Source: Immersiella caudata (taxonomy: Eukaryota > Ascomycota > Sordariomycetes > Sordariales > Lasiosphaeriaceae). From it: a DNA stretch of 64,000 nt. The position numbers and the translations under genes were made by a program. Of this stretch, positions 8,601 to 20,356 are shown one piece after another. The notes under the pieces are model-generated. The model was not told where the DNA came from, made no database searches, and worked only from the letters and a program-made list of their open reading frames with translations. Within the stretch, counting starts at the first letter, position 1, and each line of letters starts with the position of its first letter. The stretch lies in assembly GCA_030512335.1 (NCBI GenBank), contig JAULSU010000007.1:1-64000 (forward strand), in the 5' to 3' direction.

Positions 8601-11057
8601 AGCGGCGGGAGAGGCAAAATAGCATTCTTGAGAGCAACCTTTTGTCCTCCTTCGCAGATGACTTGAGTTTCTCGCAATTCGTCCAACAGTTCCTCACTTT
8701 TGTGGTCCCCTTCTTGCCAGATTGACTGTAGCAGACCGAGAAATTTTTCGGGCATTGACGCGGCGACATGGGCGACTTCCGGAGAGCACGATTTGCCGGA
8801 CGGGGTTGCGAGTCTCAGATGTTGCCGGATCCCGATGCATTCACGCAGCCATTGCCTCCATGTCATTTTACGGCTGTCCCCGCCCCTACCGCTTGGTAAT
8901 TGGGGCCTGTCCAGGTAGTAGGAGTGAATATAGGTCACCCCGGGGACGCCCAACTTCGCCGGACTGTATTTGCCGTTGTCATCTGGGAAATAGACGTCCT
9001 CTTGGCTGGGGATGCAATGGCCAGTGGTGCTTTTGAATAGACAGATGGCTTTATAAGGGGTGATGTGCGTGTCGGCGGGATGGGTTCGGTACAAAAAGTG
9101 CAAGAAGCCGAAAGACGCAGACCTGTCCAGAAGTCTCGCCCGGGTTGAGCTCAGGGTTTCAAGAATCATACCCCGCACAGCTTCAGAGTCGATGACAGTT
9201 ACGCCCAGCGCTTGGAAAAGCCGGTATCGTCCCTGGTGAGCTGCTGCCTCAAGGTCTATCAGCTTCAGGCCGAGCCCGGAAGGGATTTCCAGACCATCAG
9301 TGGTGGTAGGAAAGTAGACGTCGTTGTTATCTGGCTTAGTCCACGATCCGTCAGAGAGCGGAAGGATGCTGACGCCACGGAAGTGATCTTTCAGGGTCCG
9401 CATGGGCACTGATGCAGCCTGCATTTTGATCAACAGGTTAGCGACACGGCTGTGCCAGTCGTGACCGATGTTGGGATTTCGCATTTTGGACAAGGGTCGC
9501 TCCAGATCCGCCGCAATTCTGATAATGACGTCCTCCATGGACATCTTGCCGAGCCCATAGTGAGTGAGGAGAGAGAGATTGTCCGCAGTGTAATCGGATG
9601 CTGGGTATACGTTTTGCGGACGGTGCAAATCCTCGAGAAGGGGAGCACCGCTCTCATCCAACATGTCTGGCGTGAGTCGTCTGAGCTGTTTTAGGGTGTG
9701 CATTCTCGACGAGACACGGTCGACCAACAGAGGATTATCTGCCAGTGTCTCCCTGACTTCGTCGGTAAAAGTCTTCCAGAAGGGTTCCGTCAAGGGGCGC
9801 TTCTGGTCCGGCAGGTATTGCATCCACTGGAATCGCAGCTTGTCCGACTTCCCGCACATCCTCGTCATTGCGCTAATGAGTGCGCTAGACAGCGCGCTGC
9901 GAAGCTTCTTGTTGCGAGGCGACTCCACGACGATATCCTCCCGGTTTGCCACGGTGACGAAGTCGGTGTGAATCAAGAACTGAGAGATGCAATTGTCAGT
10001 GTTGTACCACTTCAGAATGTCGACTACTTACATTCAGGCCCACATGTCTGATTGGCAAAAATGCGTATATTTGCTGAGGTGCAATGACAGGTGTTGACTT
10101 CTTGGATAGTGGGAAGGCTAGAACAATTTCGGCCTTCGCGAAAGCAGCCGTCTCGTGTTCTTCCGCCGAGTATTCTCGATTCTCGCTTGGAGGGAGCCGC
10201 GTTGCCTCTGAACGGCTCACGAAGTAGTGTTGATCGGTACGTTGTGTACTTCCATTTTCGGCCCTCGTGGTGTGTAGAGTAATTTGGCCGTTGTGGAGGG
10301 TGGAGCAGGAAAGGGTAGAAGAGGTAAGCTCCTTTCCATTGTTGTCATGCAAGTGAACTTCGACGACCTTCAGATTTTTGAGGAAAAGCAGCATCTCAGG
10401 CCTCAAGTCGCGCAGCTGGGTTTCGATATTGCGCTGTTGCTCCGCACGGGCATCCGGGTCACCCTCATCGTGAAGGTAAAAAGTCATCCTCGTCAAGGCT
10501 GAGGGAAGGACTTCGTCCGTGCTTTGCCATTCGGGTGAGATCATTCCCATGCCGGAATCACCGGGGCGGTGTTTGAAGCCAAAGGAGAAAGACCCTGACT
10601 GGATCCAAACCTTCCAGGCCACCTTGAACACGGACTTGAACCCGATGCCTTTTTCGCCGATATACCCCTGGGCGCCCAGTTTCGAGCTCTTGCCGACATT
10701 ACAGATAGCTCTCAGATTGGCCTCGGTGAAGCCGTCCTCATTGCATTCGACTACAATGCGGTCCCGATAGACGCGGAAGACGACGTAGGCATCTTTGCCC
10801 TGGGCCTTGGCGTGCGTGAACTGATTGTCGTCGGCGTTTTGCAGGAGCTCGAAAATGAAACGAACCTCTTTCGTGTAGAGGTTCTTGGCAAGGGTAATGA
10901 CGCTGGAGCCGATCATCAAGTCCTTCTTCAAAAAGGCCTCTTCGACCTTTCGTCGCGTCTCGGGGTCCATTCGCTGGTACACTTCTTCGCCGAGGTGGCC
11001 ATGGTCCGTGGCTATACGGGATACCAGCTCCCTTGCTCGTGCCGTGTTAATCGCCAT
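5616..11057 (-). CDS. NO VEIN-like histidine-kinase-type ATPase with DUF3883
   Basis: A large protein with an N-terminal GHKL-type ATPase domain and a C-terminal DUF3883 domain, as in plant NO VEIN and sacsin-like fungal proteins. Exons in transcript order: 11057-10032, 9979-7959, 7890-6303, 6232-5909, 5783-5616, total 1708 residues. Introns are 125 nt or less, GT-AG, and every junction keeps frame and family sequence (for example HVGLN/FLIHTDF). The N box ELLQNADDN is at residues 70-78 and the glycine motif GYIGEKGIGFKS at 131-142. The last two exons carry DUF3883, with FFEVKST near residue 1632, which resembles a PD-(D/E)xK nuclease core. A Pro/Ala/Ser-rich linker is encoded near 6590-6790. 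Function in fungi is unknown; chaperone-like or nucleic-acid roles are conceivable. Codon use and intactness suggest a live gene. Confidence 0.85.
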
Positions 11058-12621
11058 GGATGATAAGTGGAAAACACGGGCTTGAATAGAATTGGTGGTG
11101 AGCAGACGGCAGGGCGATTATGTTGTTCTTGGCGATCAGAAAGAAGTCAAGCGATGACGACGAAGACAGCACAAGCCCACAGCGCCTGAGCTGCTACTGC
11201 ATTATATAGCCTCCCACATCTGCTAGTTGATGCGACAGACCGGTGCCAGATCGGTTGCCTCAAGTTCATCCCAAGGCAGAAGCGAGGGGGAGGCACATGG
11301 CGGCCCTCTGCAGCGGCCTCGCCGAGGGTTGTTGGGCCTGGCGGCAAACAAATTTGCTTACCGTAGCCAAAATTGGCCCAGCCTAGAGTCCAACGACCTC
11401 TCTGCGTTTCAGGCTGTTACGGCGCTGTCGCAGCGTTGAAGGTTGCTGCATGTGGACCAGTGTATGCGCCGTGTCCGCACAGTGCAGGAAGGGTTGTTCA
11501 CTTGCGACGGGACTATCCAAGCTGCCAGAGCAGTGTATCAGCGCCACCCAGAAAGTTTCCAGTGGGGAGTTTGGAATGTGGCCAAACCCAGCATGTGGGA
11601 GGAATTTGGGCGTGTCCAGCTCGCTAAAAAAGATCGAGGGGGAGGCTGCGCAGTATTTCAGCAACTACTTACCGTATGAGAATACTGCCCTGCCCGCGGC
11701 CAACCGGAATCAGTCTGGCTCCGATGCGGACTCTTGCCCACGGCTTCTCACGCGAGATGGCCGGCCGCACGCGGTGGACTGAGACAACGTGGTCTCCGAC
11801 TAACTTGACCTCCGGTCACGATGGAAAGAAGGTCTCTTCGTCAGGGGCGAGTGGGTTACGCAGCATGGGCGCAGCATCCTGTAGCTTCCTCCTGATTACC
11901 GAGCCACCTGCTCTGTTCTCCACGGCAACATGCTGTTTCTGGGACATAGTCTGGGCCAAGTGACAAGACTTTCGTTCGCCCCCCGGGACTGGTAAAAAGG
12001 GCCCCTGATGGCGCACACCACCCATTTGAGTTACGCGCACCACACCCTCAAAAGTTGATACGCGCGCACCACCAAAGCTTCCAGGTTTATGGTTTTGTAT
12101 AGAATAAAATTTGTGCGACCCCCACCATCCAAGCCACCACCAGCCACTGCATTTCTCGTCATTTCAAGACTCCCACAGGGCGCCAAACCACCAACAACCG
12201 TATGTCGCATTGCCGTGATACTTCTTTTACGGCTAGTCTGACCAATTCCTAGTGCTCAGAAAGTTCAATCGCGATCAGAATCTCTGGCGTTGTCAATCGA
12301 GGTCGCCTTCAGCTACCCGCGCGGTGCCTGGAGGTAGCACGCCGGGGCGCGCAGCCACCGGCGCAGGCGCGCAAGGTTCTGAGATTGATTCTGGCTCGGA
12401 ATCGAGCGAGTATGCGGATATCGATGATCCGGCCCCTCTCGATTTGACCTCCGCAACGAGCGTGCCGCACCATCTCCTACAACCTCCAACCCCTTACTAA
12501 CATAGCTGGGCCTTGTGGTATTGTGCTAGGGATATCGTTTTAGATGTCCTAAGTAGTTAGAGAATCAGTAATGCTAATCTAGTTTTCTGCCCGCTAATAC
12601 CCCTCGCTACCAAGAAGCTTA
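11058..12621. other. Intergenic, no supported gene
   Basis: The 1.56 kb between the divergent start of the NO VEIN-like gene and the 3' end of the alpha-glucuronidase. Short frames on both strands look random. A frame at 12252-12500 plus encodes an acidic/Ser stretch (GSEIDSGSESSEYADIDD) that could be an exon of an unrecognised gene, but no convincing start or partner exon was found. Confidence 0.4.
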
Positions 12622-15153
12622 TTAATCAATAACCCCCTCGGGCAAGACAGACACATAGTCCACCGGCGCCGGCTCCAACCCATCTGGTGTTCCCACAATC
12701 TTCAACGTGCTCCCCTTAGTCACCTGCACCCCCTTAAACGTGATCCTTGTCGCCGTCTGCCCGTCAATGTACGGACTCCCCGCCTTGCCCAAGATATACT
12801 CCTGGTCGCCCTTCCACTTGCCAACCATGGTCTCATCCAAGAACAGCTCCCACGTAGAGTTTCCAATCACCTGGTCGTAGTAGTTCACCGAGAGGTCGTA
12901 CTTGCCGGTCTCAACGCCCAAAACGGTAGAGGCAGTGCCCTGGGTGGAGTTGCTGGTCGTGACGATCGCCTTGGCTCCGCTAGCTGCTTCAAAGGGGTGG
13001 ACGTTGTACACGCGGTATCCCTTCAGGTCCATGGACTCGGCTTCGATGCGGTACTTGTAGTTCCCAACGCGGCCCTTCTCGTCGGGGATGCTGGACTTGT
13101 TGAGGTAGAAGTTGTTCACACTGTCACGCCAGACAAGGGAGTGGCCGGCTTGGTAGACGAGGCGATACAGCACGTGCTCGTAGCGCTCTTTGTCGATTTT
13201 GCCCTTGAGAGATTCCCAGAGCTTGGGGAAGGTCTGGGCAACGGCGCTGCCGTTGTAGTGGGCGTCGTAGAAGTGCTGGATGACGGTCTTGCCGGACTTG
13301 AGCTTCTGGGTGTAGGGCACATGGTGGAACCAGAGGAGGAGGTTGTCGGGTGTGGTTTCAATGTTTTCGTACATGGATGCAATCTCGGACGGGTACTGGC
13401 CGGCGTTGCCAGTGCCGTTCTTGACGGTGCGGTCCATGCCGATAGTGTCGGCGTCGGCGCGGGTCCATTGGCCCCAGGGGTTTCCGTCTTGAGATCCCGG
13501 GTTGGGGCCGTAGTGGCCGAGGAGGATGTCGGCAAGGGTCTGAATGCCGAGGTTGCCCGAGTAGTTCTCATAGGCGGGCCAAGACTGCATCGAGATCTCG
13601 GTGATGACACGGAGGACGTCGGCGTCGTCGGAGAAGGTGAGCTTGATCCACTCCGTGAGGATATCCTTGGGGTCGGAGGCAGCGGACCAGGCGAACTTGC
13701 CATAGGCGTAGAGGTTGGACATGGCGAGGTGAGATCCGAGCCAGGTGGTGTTCATGCCGACGTTGACGACACCAGCGTAGCCCGAGATGGAGGTGTTGAA
13801 GCGGGAGCCGTTGAGGATGTCGGACAGGCGGGAAGGCTTTGAGTCGACGCGGAGGTCGAAGTCGAGGAGCTCTTTCCACATGGGAGCGAGATAGACGACG
13901 TGGGCCTGCTGGCCGAGGTATTCCTGGGTGATTTGCAGCTCAACAGCAGTCGAAGTCTTTCGAAGATGGCTGAAGAGAGGAGACACGGGCTCGCGGACTT
14001 GGAAGTCGATGGGGCCGTATTTGATCTGGACCACAACGTTGGGCTCGAACTTGTTGTCAAGACCGTTGAAGAACTGCACAGCGGCGTTGGCACGGTCGGC
14101 CTTCCAGTCGACGGTCTGGTTAAGGTTTCGGTGGTCGTAGACGAAGGCGCGGAAGACGCAGATGCCGTTGTACTTTTGCAGAGTGCGGGCAAAGAGGTTG
14201 GCACCGTCGGCAAGGGTGCGGTTATAAGTCAAGGGACCCGGCTGGCCTTCGGAGCTGGCCTTTACGAGGTACCCAGCCATGTCGGGAATGCGGGCGTACA
14301 GGTTGTCAGTGACGTTCTGCCAAAAGTTGATGACAGACTTGTCAAGGGGGTCAAAGGTCGAGAGGCCGCCATAGAGTTGAGGGGCTGCGAAGTTGAGCGA
14401 GAAGCCCAGCTGGATGCCGTACGGACGGAACACGTTGGCAATGCGAGCAAGGCTGTCCATCAGCTCGGGGTGGAGGAGAGTGGCGTTGGCGTTGACGTTG
14501 TTGACGACGACGGCGTTGATGCCGATGGATGCCAGGAGACGGGCATACTGGCCGGCACGGGTGAGGTCCTCGCGGATGCGGCCCTCCCAGAAGAAGACAG
14601 ACTTGCCACCATACCCACGCTCAACACTGCCGTGTGTACCACCGTCCTGGGTATTGTCCCACTGGTTGACCCAACGCACAGGGGCCTGAGGGTTGGACGT
14701 CAGGGAAAAGTCCGACACATTCCCCTGAGCCACAAGCGACAGGTAGTGGAAGGCGCCATAGAGAGCACCCCGCTCGTTCTGTCCGAGAATGCGCACGCTG
14801 CCGCCCTCGACGTTGATGTGAAAGCCATCCTCCTTCAGCTCGGGGATGTGAATGCGGACTGTGGGGTTGGCGTCGGTGAACTGTGCCACGGTGCCGACCG
14901 TGACGGCGTTTCGACCACGGGGCTCGGCGCTTGCGGCGAGGCGTACACCAAAGATGCCACCGAGACCTTGAGTGAGCTCCCTGGCGGCTGTGCTCACTGG
15001 CGATCCCGACGTGGTGTTGAGGGCGACGAGCCCGGTGGGCAGCCGGGCTTGAAATGCCTGCGCATTTTGAATGGGAGCGTATCGCAGCCAGGCATTGAGG
15101 CCATCCTCAGCCGCGGCGAGCCCGGCGACAGCAAGCAACAGCAGTCCCTTCAT
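12622..15153 (-). CDS. aguA: Secreted alpha-glucuronidase, GH67
   Basis: Removes 4-O-methyl-glucuronic acid side chains from xylo-oligosaccharides outside the cell, completing glucuronoxylan breakdown. It is a single 843-codon exon, normal length for fungal GH67. The signal peptide is MKGLLLLAVAGLAAA. The sequence runs in the family order: WVNQWDN (161-167), YGGKSVFFWEGR, SEGQPGPLTYNRT with Glu302 as the likely general acid, KYGPIDFQVREP with Asp383, and ELQITQEYLGQ with Glu411. The spacing of the three acids matches the described GH67 active site. The C-terminal domain follows without interruption. No frame damage is seen. Long open frames on the opposite strand (12997-13842, 13900-15162) are composition shadows. 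A TATA-like box lies about 95 bp upstream. Confidence 0.95.
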   Translation of the reverse strand: MKGLLLLAVAGLAAAEDGLNAWLRYAPIQNAQAFQARLPTGLVALNTTSGSPVSTAARELTQGLGGIFGVRLAASAEPRGRNAVTVGTVAQFTDANPTVRIHIPELKEDGFHINVEGGSVRILGQNERGALYGAFHYLSLVAQGNVSDFSLTSNPQAPVRWVNQWDNTQDGGTHGSVERGYGGKSVFFWEGRIREDLTRAGQYARLLASIGINAVVVNNVNANATLLHPELMDSLARIANVFRPYGIQLGFSLNFAAPQLYGGLSTFDPLDKSVINFWQNVTDNLYARIPDMAGYLVKASSEGQPGPLTYNRTLADGANLFARTLQKYNGICVFRAFVYDHRNLNQTVDWKADRANAAVQFFNGLDNKFEPNVVVQIKYGPIDFQVREPVSPLFSHLRKTSTAVELQITQEYLGQQAHVVYLAPMWKELLDFDLRVDSKPSRLSDILNGSRFNTSISGYAGVVNVGMNTTWLGSHLAMSNLYAYGKFAWSAASDPKDILTEWIKLTFSDDADVLRVITEISMQSWPAYENYSGNLGIQTLADILLGHYGPNPGSQDGNPWGQWTRADADTIGMDRTVKNGTGNAGQYPSEIASMYENIETTPDNLLLWFHHVPYTQKLKSGKTVIQHFYDAHYNGSAVAQTFPKLWESLKGKIDKERYEHVLYRLVYQAGHSLVWRDSVNNFYLNKSSIPDEKGRVGNYKYRIEAESMDLKGYRVYNVHPFEAASGAKAIVTTSNSTQGTASTVLGVETGKYDLSVNYYDQVIGNSTWELFLDETMVGKWKGDQEYILGKAGSPYIDGQTATRITFKGVQVTKGSTLKIVGTPDGLEPAPVDYVSVLPEGVID

Positions 15154-15246
15154 CGTGAATGACGTTGACAGAAAGCGTCGCGATGCCGATTCGACTCGAG
15201 CGGACCACGACGTCGAAATACACTGGAGACTCGGGTCGCTGCGGAC

Positions 15247-15256
15247 TTATATTAAG
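15247..15256 (-). promoter_or_regulatory. TATA-like element of the alpha-glucuronidase gene
   Basis: On the minus strand the segment reads TTAATATAAG, 94-103 bp before the start codon at 15153, a usual distance for fungal core promoters. No GGCTAA-type xylanase-regulator site was seen nearby. Confidence 0.4.
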
Positions 15257-16827
15257 GCACCGATGCCACCTGCAGGTAAATCCGTCAATCATGTTGCTCG
15301 TTGCTTTTTGCCTATTTACCTTATCCTAGGATCCATAGCGGTGGCTCCAGGACCGCCAAGAATACAACCCCAGGCGTCATCAAGAGGTGTAAAAACTCGT
15401 GGACGAGCACTCGCATGCGGGGAACGACCGCTATTCCCCACCCCTGCCGACATATACCCACTGTACGCGACCCAGCCGGTCCAGCAAGGTCTGCTGAATC
15501 GGGTAGGATTAGCAACGGTTTTTCGGACCTCCTCTGCCGCTGTCCGGACCCAACACGGAGATAGCCATACGACACCCTTCGACCCTTTTCTCCGATTCGG
15601 CCCCTCTTGCCGGGTCAATGTTACCCGGCTGGGCGGTGCGCAATTGACCATCGCAATACTCGTGTTTGCGGAACCGAACCTGACCGAAGCTGTCACGGCG
15701 ATGCGAAGGCCCACACCAAGGCGGGTGCGTGCCCGGTACAATGGCCACTTCGGTTAGGCTACTCAGGAGGGTCATGGCAAATCTCACGTGCTTTGCAGCC
15801 GTACCAAATTGTGCTCAGTACGGGTCGCGAGGCGAGGAGTGATGGTGCGAGCCGGGGCAGCAAAGGAGGCCAACCTGAAATCCATGAGAGGCGGCGACAG
15901 CTCTATTGTCTCAGCCGAGCATGGAAAACCGGTGCCCGGTTGAACTTGGCGAAGTGGCTCATGCCGAACGCCGCTGCGATAACCAACCCATGGGCCTGAG
16001 GATGCGTCAGCTGCAAGAGTTGAAGAAGTAAATCAACCGCCGGGACTAGCTGAATTGGTTCCCTCGCGGATGGGTTTGCAGCACCTGCGTTGGCCAATGG
16101 GACCTGTTTTCCTCACCCATTCAAACTCACCGGCATCCGTCAAAGACCCACAATTGCGGCCACACGCATCTGGTCCCTTCCGGCCTGTCCCGGCCCGAGG
16201 CCCACCAAACCCCGTCAGCCACGCTGTTGGCCCGCAACGCCGGCCCAATCTGCATTGACCGAGGACCCAGCCGAACGCCTGGTTGCAGCTATCCAGCGTG
16301 AAGCAGCGTGACTGGCCGAAGCTCGTTTGCGTGCAAGTGGCTGTATGGTTGGGAGGTTGCCAACGTTTCACAGCAACCAGGGATGGCGCCTCTGTCGACC
16401 CGAGCCGAGAGCAAACAGACGTCGCAGCCCAACACTTGGAGACCACCCCTGAGAGTCTGCGAACAATATCCTCGCGATGCACCTCCCACTCCTGACTCCG
16501 AAATTGAGTCTTCTTTCACCTTCGTCCGATCGTTTCGCTAAAAACTCAAGGTAGTCCTAGGCTGGCTGTTGTACTTCGTCCCACGCCATGCCGCGATCTC
16601 GTCACCGCCAGCGAGATCGACACGAACAAACGCGCCTCGCCGGAACTATTTTGTGGCTTCCGCCAAAGGATCCAGACGCGATTCCCACCAGCCTCCCAGC
16701 TGAATGCCACGATCATCCTGTCGTGATCCTGTCGCCTCGGTCCGTGGAGAATAATGTCGTTGTTTTATTGGTAGGCGCCCCGTGGCCCCAAGCGCAGGCT
16801 TCCAGCCATGACTGACGAGTTCTCGAT
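15257..16827. other. Intergenic, upstream region of the alpha-glucuronidase
   Basis: About 1.57 kb without a supported gene. Several frames of 60-230 codons exist on both strands, but their products are Arg/Pro/Ser-rich without domain features, and none has adjacent splice-compatible partners. The part near 15300 probably carries upstream regulatory sequence for the minus-strand gene. Confidence 0.4.
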
Positions 16828-17718
16828 GTGAAGCTGACTTCCCTCGGGGGCAAGGACCTTGAAGAGAAGTATCCGACCAACCCTGCTCGCCGGCGACAAT
16901 ACCTTCCCATACACCCTGCAAGCCTCCATCCGGATTTGAACGTCTTGCTATGCGTCGATGGCGGTCTGGTCTTGCGGAAGAAGTCCTACGTCAGCCTCAC
17001 AACGCAATTCACCATCCCGATCAGCGTGCTGCGCCCGTACCAGAGCAGCCGCCGACCTTTGAGGTATGCCTTGAAAGCTTCGTCATACCAGGCGCTGGTC
17101 AAATTCGTCAAGTTCACCGCTCCCTTGGAGTCGCCATCACTTCACATGGATCCGGCGCCAGTGCCTGCAGAACCTCGGCCAATCTCCATGTCGCTGAGGG
17201 GAGCAGATAGCGCACCTCTCCCCGCGCTAGCAACGGCAAGCCCTCCATTGCCAGCCGAAAGGCAACCGCTTCTGGTCGGGTTTGAACGCCAACACAACGT
17301 CACCCAGAGGTACGGCACGATCTCGAACGTGCAACACGCTCCAGCCTTTTCCGCGTTTGCCGCAGCCAGGGCCACCCCGACACGCTCAGGTTTCACGTCG
17401 GTCAACCGACTGCCATTGCCGACACCACATAGATACCGACGAGGGGGCGATGAAGATGGTATCTCGCGTCTCTTCAGCGTTGCGCTCAGGATTGTTGTGG
17501 CTGGCTGTTTCTGGTTCGGGTTGTGGAAGGCGTGGGAGTTTAGGGCCGAGCTGCTGGCGCTTCTGGGACGAAGCATCTGGTGGTTGGCGTTACACGTATT
17601 CCGGCTGGCGGGGACTCTGGTCAAGGTGACGCTCCGCGCTTTGGGTTGGTTCGCGACACAAGCGCTTCGCGCCGCGAAAGGATTATTCTATTGGATCGTG
17701 GAGAGAATCAGAGGATGA
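16828..17718 (+). CDS. Hypothetical protein with C-terminal hydrophobic segments
   Basis: Family not recognised. The frame encodes 296 residues. The N-terminal and middle parts are Pro/Ala/Ser-rich (MDPAPVPAEPRP from 17146, PLLVGFERQHN). The C-terminal 80 residues contain an aromatic hydrophobic stretch (SVALRIVVAGCFWFGLW) and further amphipathic aromatic helices ending ...FYWIVERIRG, suggesting membrane attachment at the C-terminus. The first 100 residues are less convincing, and translation may start at the ATG at 17146. No intron is required. Real coding status is supported by coherent composition rather than homology. Confidence 0.45.
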   Translation: MKLTSLGGKDLEEKYPTNPARRRQYLPIHPASLHPDLNVLLCVDGGLVLRKKSYVSLTTQFTIPISVLRPYQSSRRPLRYALKASSYQALVKFVKFTAPLESPSLHMDPAPVPAEPRPISMSLRGADSAPLPALATASPPLPAERQPLLVGFERQHNVTQRYGTISNVQHAPAFSAFAAARATPTRSGFTSVNRLPLPTPHRYRRGGDEDGISRLFSVALRIVVAGCFWFGLWKAWEFRAELLALLGRSIWWLALHVFRLAGTLVKVTLRALGWFATQALRAAKGLFYWIVERIRG

Positions 17719-18426
17719 AGAGGTTATCTGTGTCAGTACCATCCCTGTTGAAGATGCTGGTCCTGCGTGGATGGCGGATGGACATTGTTTAGCAACTACC
17801 TAGTTTAAGAGCCAGTCTTGGACAGGTATGACTGTGTTCTCGGGCTCGAGATCGGGGTCCTCGCAGAGCAATCGATCGGCCTTTGCGTAGTTAAGTGTTG
17901 CGTCAGCGTGAGGACATTGATGGCTTATTGGACGGAGTTCACAGCGGCCGTTATGATGAGGCTTGGAATCTCGGGGACTCCCTGACTTCCGCTTCCGCCG
18001 AAAAGCCTCAACGTTGTTGTTGCATTGCGCAATGCATTGTATGGTTACGAAGGGCGGCGGCTGCTCGGAGGCGCCCGTCGTAGAGTAAGTCGTGCCGTCC
18101 ACGCTTCATCGGTCCAACCAGTGAGTTTGGTTTCGCATTCCCAGCTTAGTTGCCGGCGTCAGGGGGCTGAGTATCACGGGCATCATTGGAGTTAAAGTAA
18201 TTATCGAGATGCGGAAACTCGGCCATGAAAATCGGTGGTGTGGTGTGCTGGCCATCGGCATTCTAACCCCCATCGAACCCAACGGTTCTACATATTCCGG
18301 GGGTTTCATGCATGTGCAGCACCATCCGTGGCGACGCCATGCAGCGCCTATTCAAATGCAGTGGGTGGTGCTCGGGCTACAACAATCGGATTGTGCCGAA
18401 CGAACTCTCCGACTCGATGGTGCGTG
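17719..18426. other. Intergenic, nothing recognised
   Basis: Roughly 700 bp. Frames such as 17800-18102 minus lack domain features and good context. No repeats or RNA genes were seen. Confidence 0.4.
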
Positions 18427-19193
18427 ATGGAGTCAGGTGTAAAGTCATTCCCCGCACCACCTGATGAGCCCGGACTGTTTGTGTTCCTGCCAACAATGCA
18501 AAGATACTGTTCCTTGTGTCTTCGGGCCTCGCCAGAGCTGCAGGCGATAAGGGCGTCTCCAGAGGATGAAAAGAAGTACAAGCAACACCGCAGCAGCAGC
18601 TTCAGGCTAGTCCATGCCTTGCCAGGCTGCCAGGTTCCGGCATATGATATCAAGTACGAACGCCGTTATTTGGTTGCCAACAAGGCCATGCCAACTATTG
18701 CTCTCCCTGAACCCGTTTACGAGCCGAATGTATGGAAATCTTTTCACGCGGCTACTACCACATCCCTTTCCTTCGGGGCCCCCTGAAGGACCCCTTCCTT
18801 GCCATAAACAACATGGAAAGCGTCACCGATGTCAAGCTCAGGGCACCTCTGCCTAAGCGATGGACCATACCGGCAAGCCGATTCACGACTCAATACGCGT
18901 GCGCCGTCATCCTTCCTTTTCTCGAAATGAGCGATACAACGCCGCAACTCCGTGAGGGACTGCGCTGCAGGGGATGTCACATGGTGTTTGCTGCCTGGGA
19001 GGAAATAGTGGTCATGGAAAGCCACATCTTTCCCTTTTCCTATCTACTCACACGGAAATGCATAGTTGATGAGTACATGGAGCGCTACAAGTGGTGCTCG
19101 GAGGCATGGGCGCTAACTGAAGACCAGAAACGCGGATGGCCCACAAAGTACCCGGCTATTGGCGCAGACGATTTAAGTTCAATGGTATTCTGA
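18427..19193 (+). pseudogene. Frame-broken hypothetical gene with Cys pairs
   Basis: Two overlapping plus frames look like one protein split by a frame change near 18730-18786. The first runs from the ATG at 18427 and contains QRYCSLCLRASPELQAI and a Lys/Glu-rich linker. The second runs to the stop at 19193 and contains LRCRGCHMVFAAWEEI and WALTEDQKRGWPTKYPAIGADD. The paired Cys motifs (CSLC, CRGC) recall fungal F-box-associated or zinc-binding hypothetical proteins, but I cannot assign a family. No GT-AG intron reconciles the frames, so it is listed as disrupted. It sits beside the UstYa gene and could be unrelated to it. Confidence 0.4.
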
Positions 19194-19363
19194 TGCAGTC
19201 AGACGGTCTTTGAACAGCTTGAACTTAGGCCCCTTGGACACTTACGATAGCTCACGCCACAGCTCAGACTGAAAGCGTTTCAGCGGTTCATGCCTTCTCT
19301 TATCTTGCTTATGCCTTTTCATTTGTATCGGTGGGACGGGATAGCAGCTTTCCTCTGTCTTTC

Positions 19364-20356
19364 TCACACAATCAGAAGGTCGAGGTCCGGGTCGTTGAGA
19401 AGCTGCACGTTGTCAATGCTCTCTCTCCTTCAGCAGCTTGCAATACGGAAGGTTACTCACGCTTCGTTCCCTCGCCCAGTTGTTGATCTTGTCCCAGTTC
19501 CTGCACGTTCGTCGGACCTCAAAGTTGGGATCATATGCGATTCTTCCGTTCAAAAGTGTTCGATCGTATATCATGGGGGTAATATCAGCGCTGCATTGGA
19601 GGGCTTGACGGAGGTCGTTGATGCAATGTGCTGGCTGGCTGTTAGCAAGCCTCCACTCGCCAAGCAACGGCAGTCTACGGTTTATGGCACGTACCGACAT
19701 GTTTCTCAAAAGTTTCTGGGGACTGCCTGAACTTGTAATAGTCGGGTTGAAGCGCCATTCGGAGATAGTTGAGGCAGTGAAGCTGATGATAGACATCCAG
19801 GCTGATAATGTAGCCACCCCCATGGTGGACGGGCGCAGTAGGCCCTTCGAGTCGGCGTGCCTCTAGCTCCGTGATACGGATATACGTCCCAAAGTCGAGA
19901 TCCTCCCACGCGATGTCGATCTCCTCGTTGGCCGGGCCGCCATAGACTATCCGTCTTCCATCAGTTGTGTTTTGACCGTAGCCTTTATCGAATTTTATGA
20001 GGTGGTACTCGATCAGGTCTTCGGCCGGCGCTAGAAGACAGACGTAAGCAGAAGAAAACATGGAAGCGACGCTGTAACTCACAATACAACAAATTCTCTC
20101 CCCGTCTCGGAGTGGTGGTAGCGTCTGAACAGGCGGCAGATCTCGAATAGAGGGCGGAGGATCTTCCACCGAAGAACACAAAGGTGGCCATGATGAATAC
20201 CAAAAGCAGCTGGCATACGTGTGGTGTCACCCACCGTCGACACTGGCACATCTCCTCCCTCGGCTCCCCCACTTCTTCTTCTGCCTTCAGATCCAGCAAG
20301 CTGTTCTCTTCCATGTCATGGTCGCCGTCGTGTGAAGCCATGTTGGCACGGGTCAA
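19364..20356 (-). CDS. UstYa-family (DUF3328) oxidase-like protein
   Basis: UstYa-type proteins act in maturation of fungal ribosomal peptides (ustiloxin, phomopsin, asperipin-type) and in some other pathways, catalysing oxidative cyclisation or chlorination. Exons: 20356-20083, 20030-19695, 19630-19461, 19402-19364, giving 272 residues; all three introns are GT-AG (52, 64, 58 nt). Residues 45-64 form one membrane segment after a short cytosolic N-terminus. Splicing gives the family sequence LLYSPAEDLIEYHLIKF. Both diagnostic HXXHC motifs are present: HQLHC (173-177) and HVAHC (202-206), the second created by joining exons 2 and 3, then LRQALQCSADITPM. An alternative start is the ATG at 20341. 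It is divergent from the repeat precursor gene 496 bp away, which suggests shared regulation. Confidence 0.88.

Noticed and set aside
10032..11057. Separate genes for each large exon of the NO VEIN-like locus
   Set aside because: All four junctions keep frame and join conserved family sequence, so one transcript is simpler.
12997..15162. Long plus-strand frames of 281 and 420 codons opposite the alpha-glucuronidase
   Set aside because: They are antisense to an intact, fully conserved GH67 gene, and their Val/Gly/Asp-rich products reflect its codon bias.
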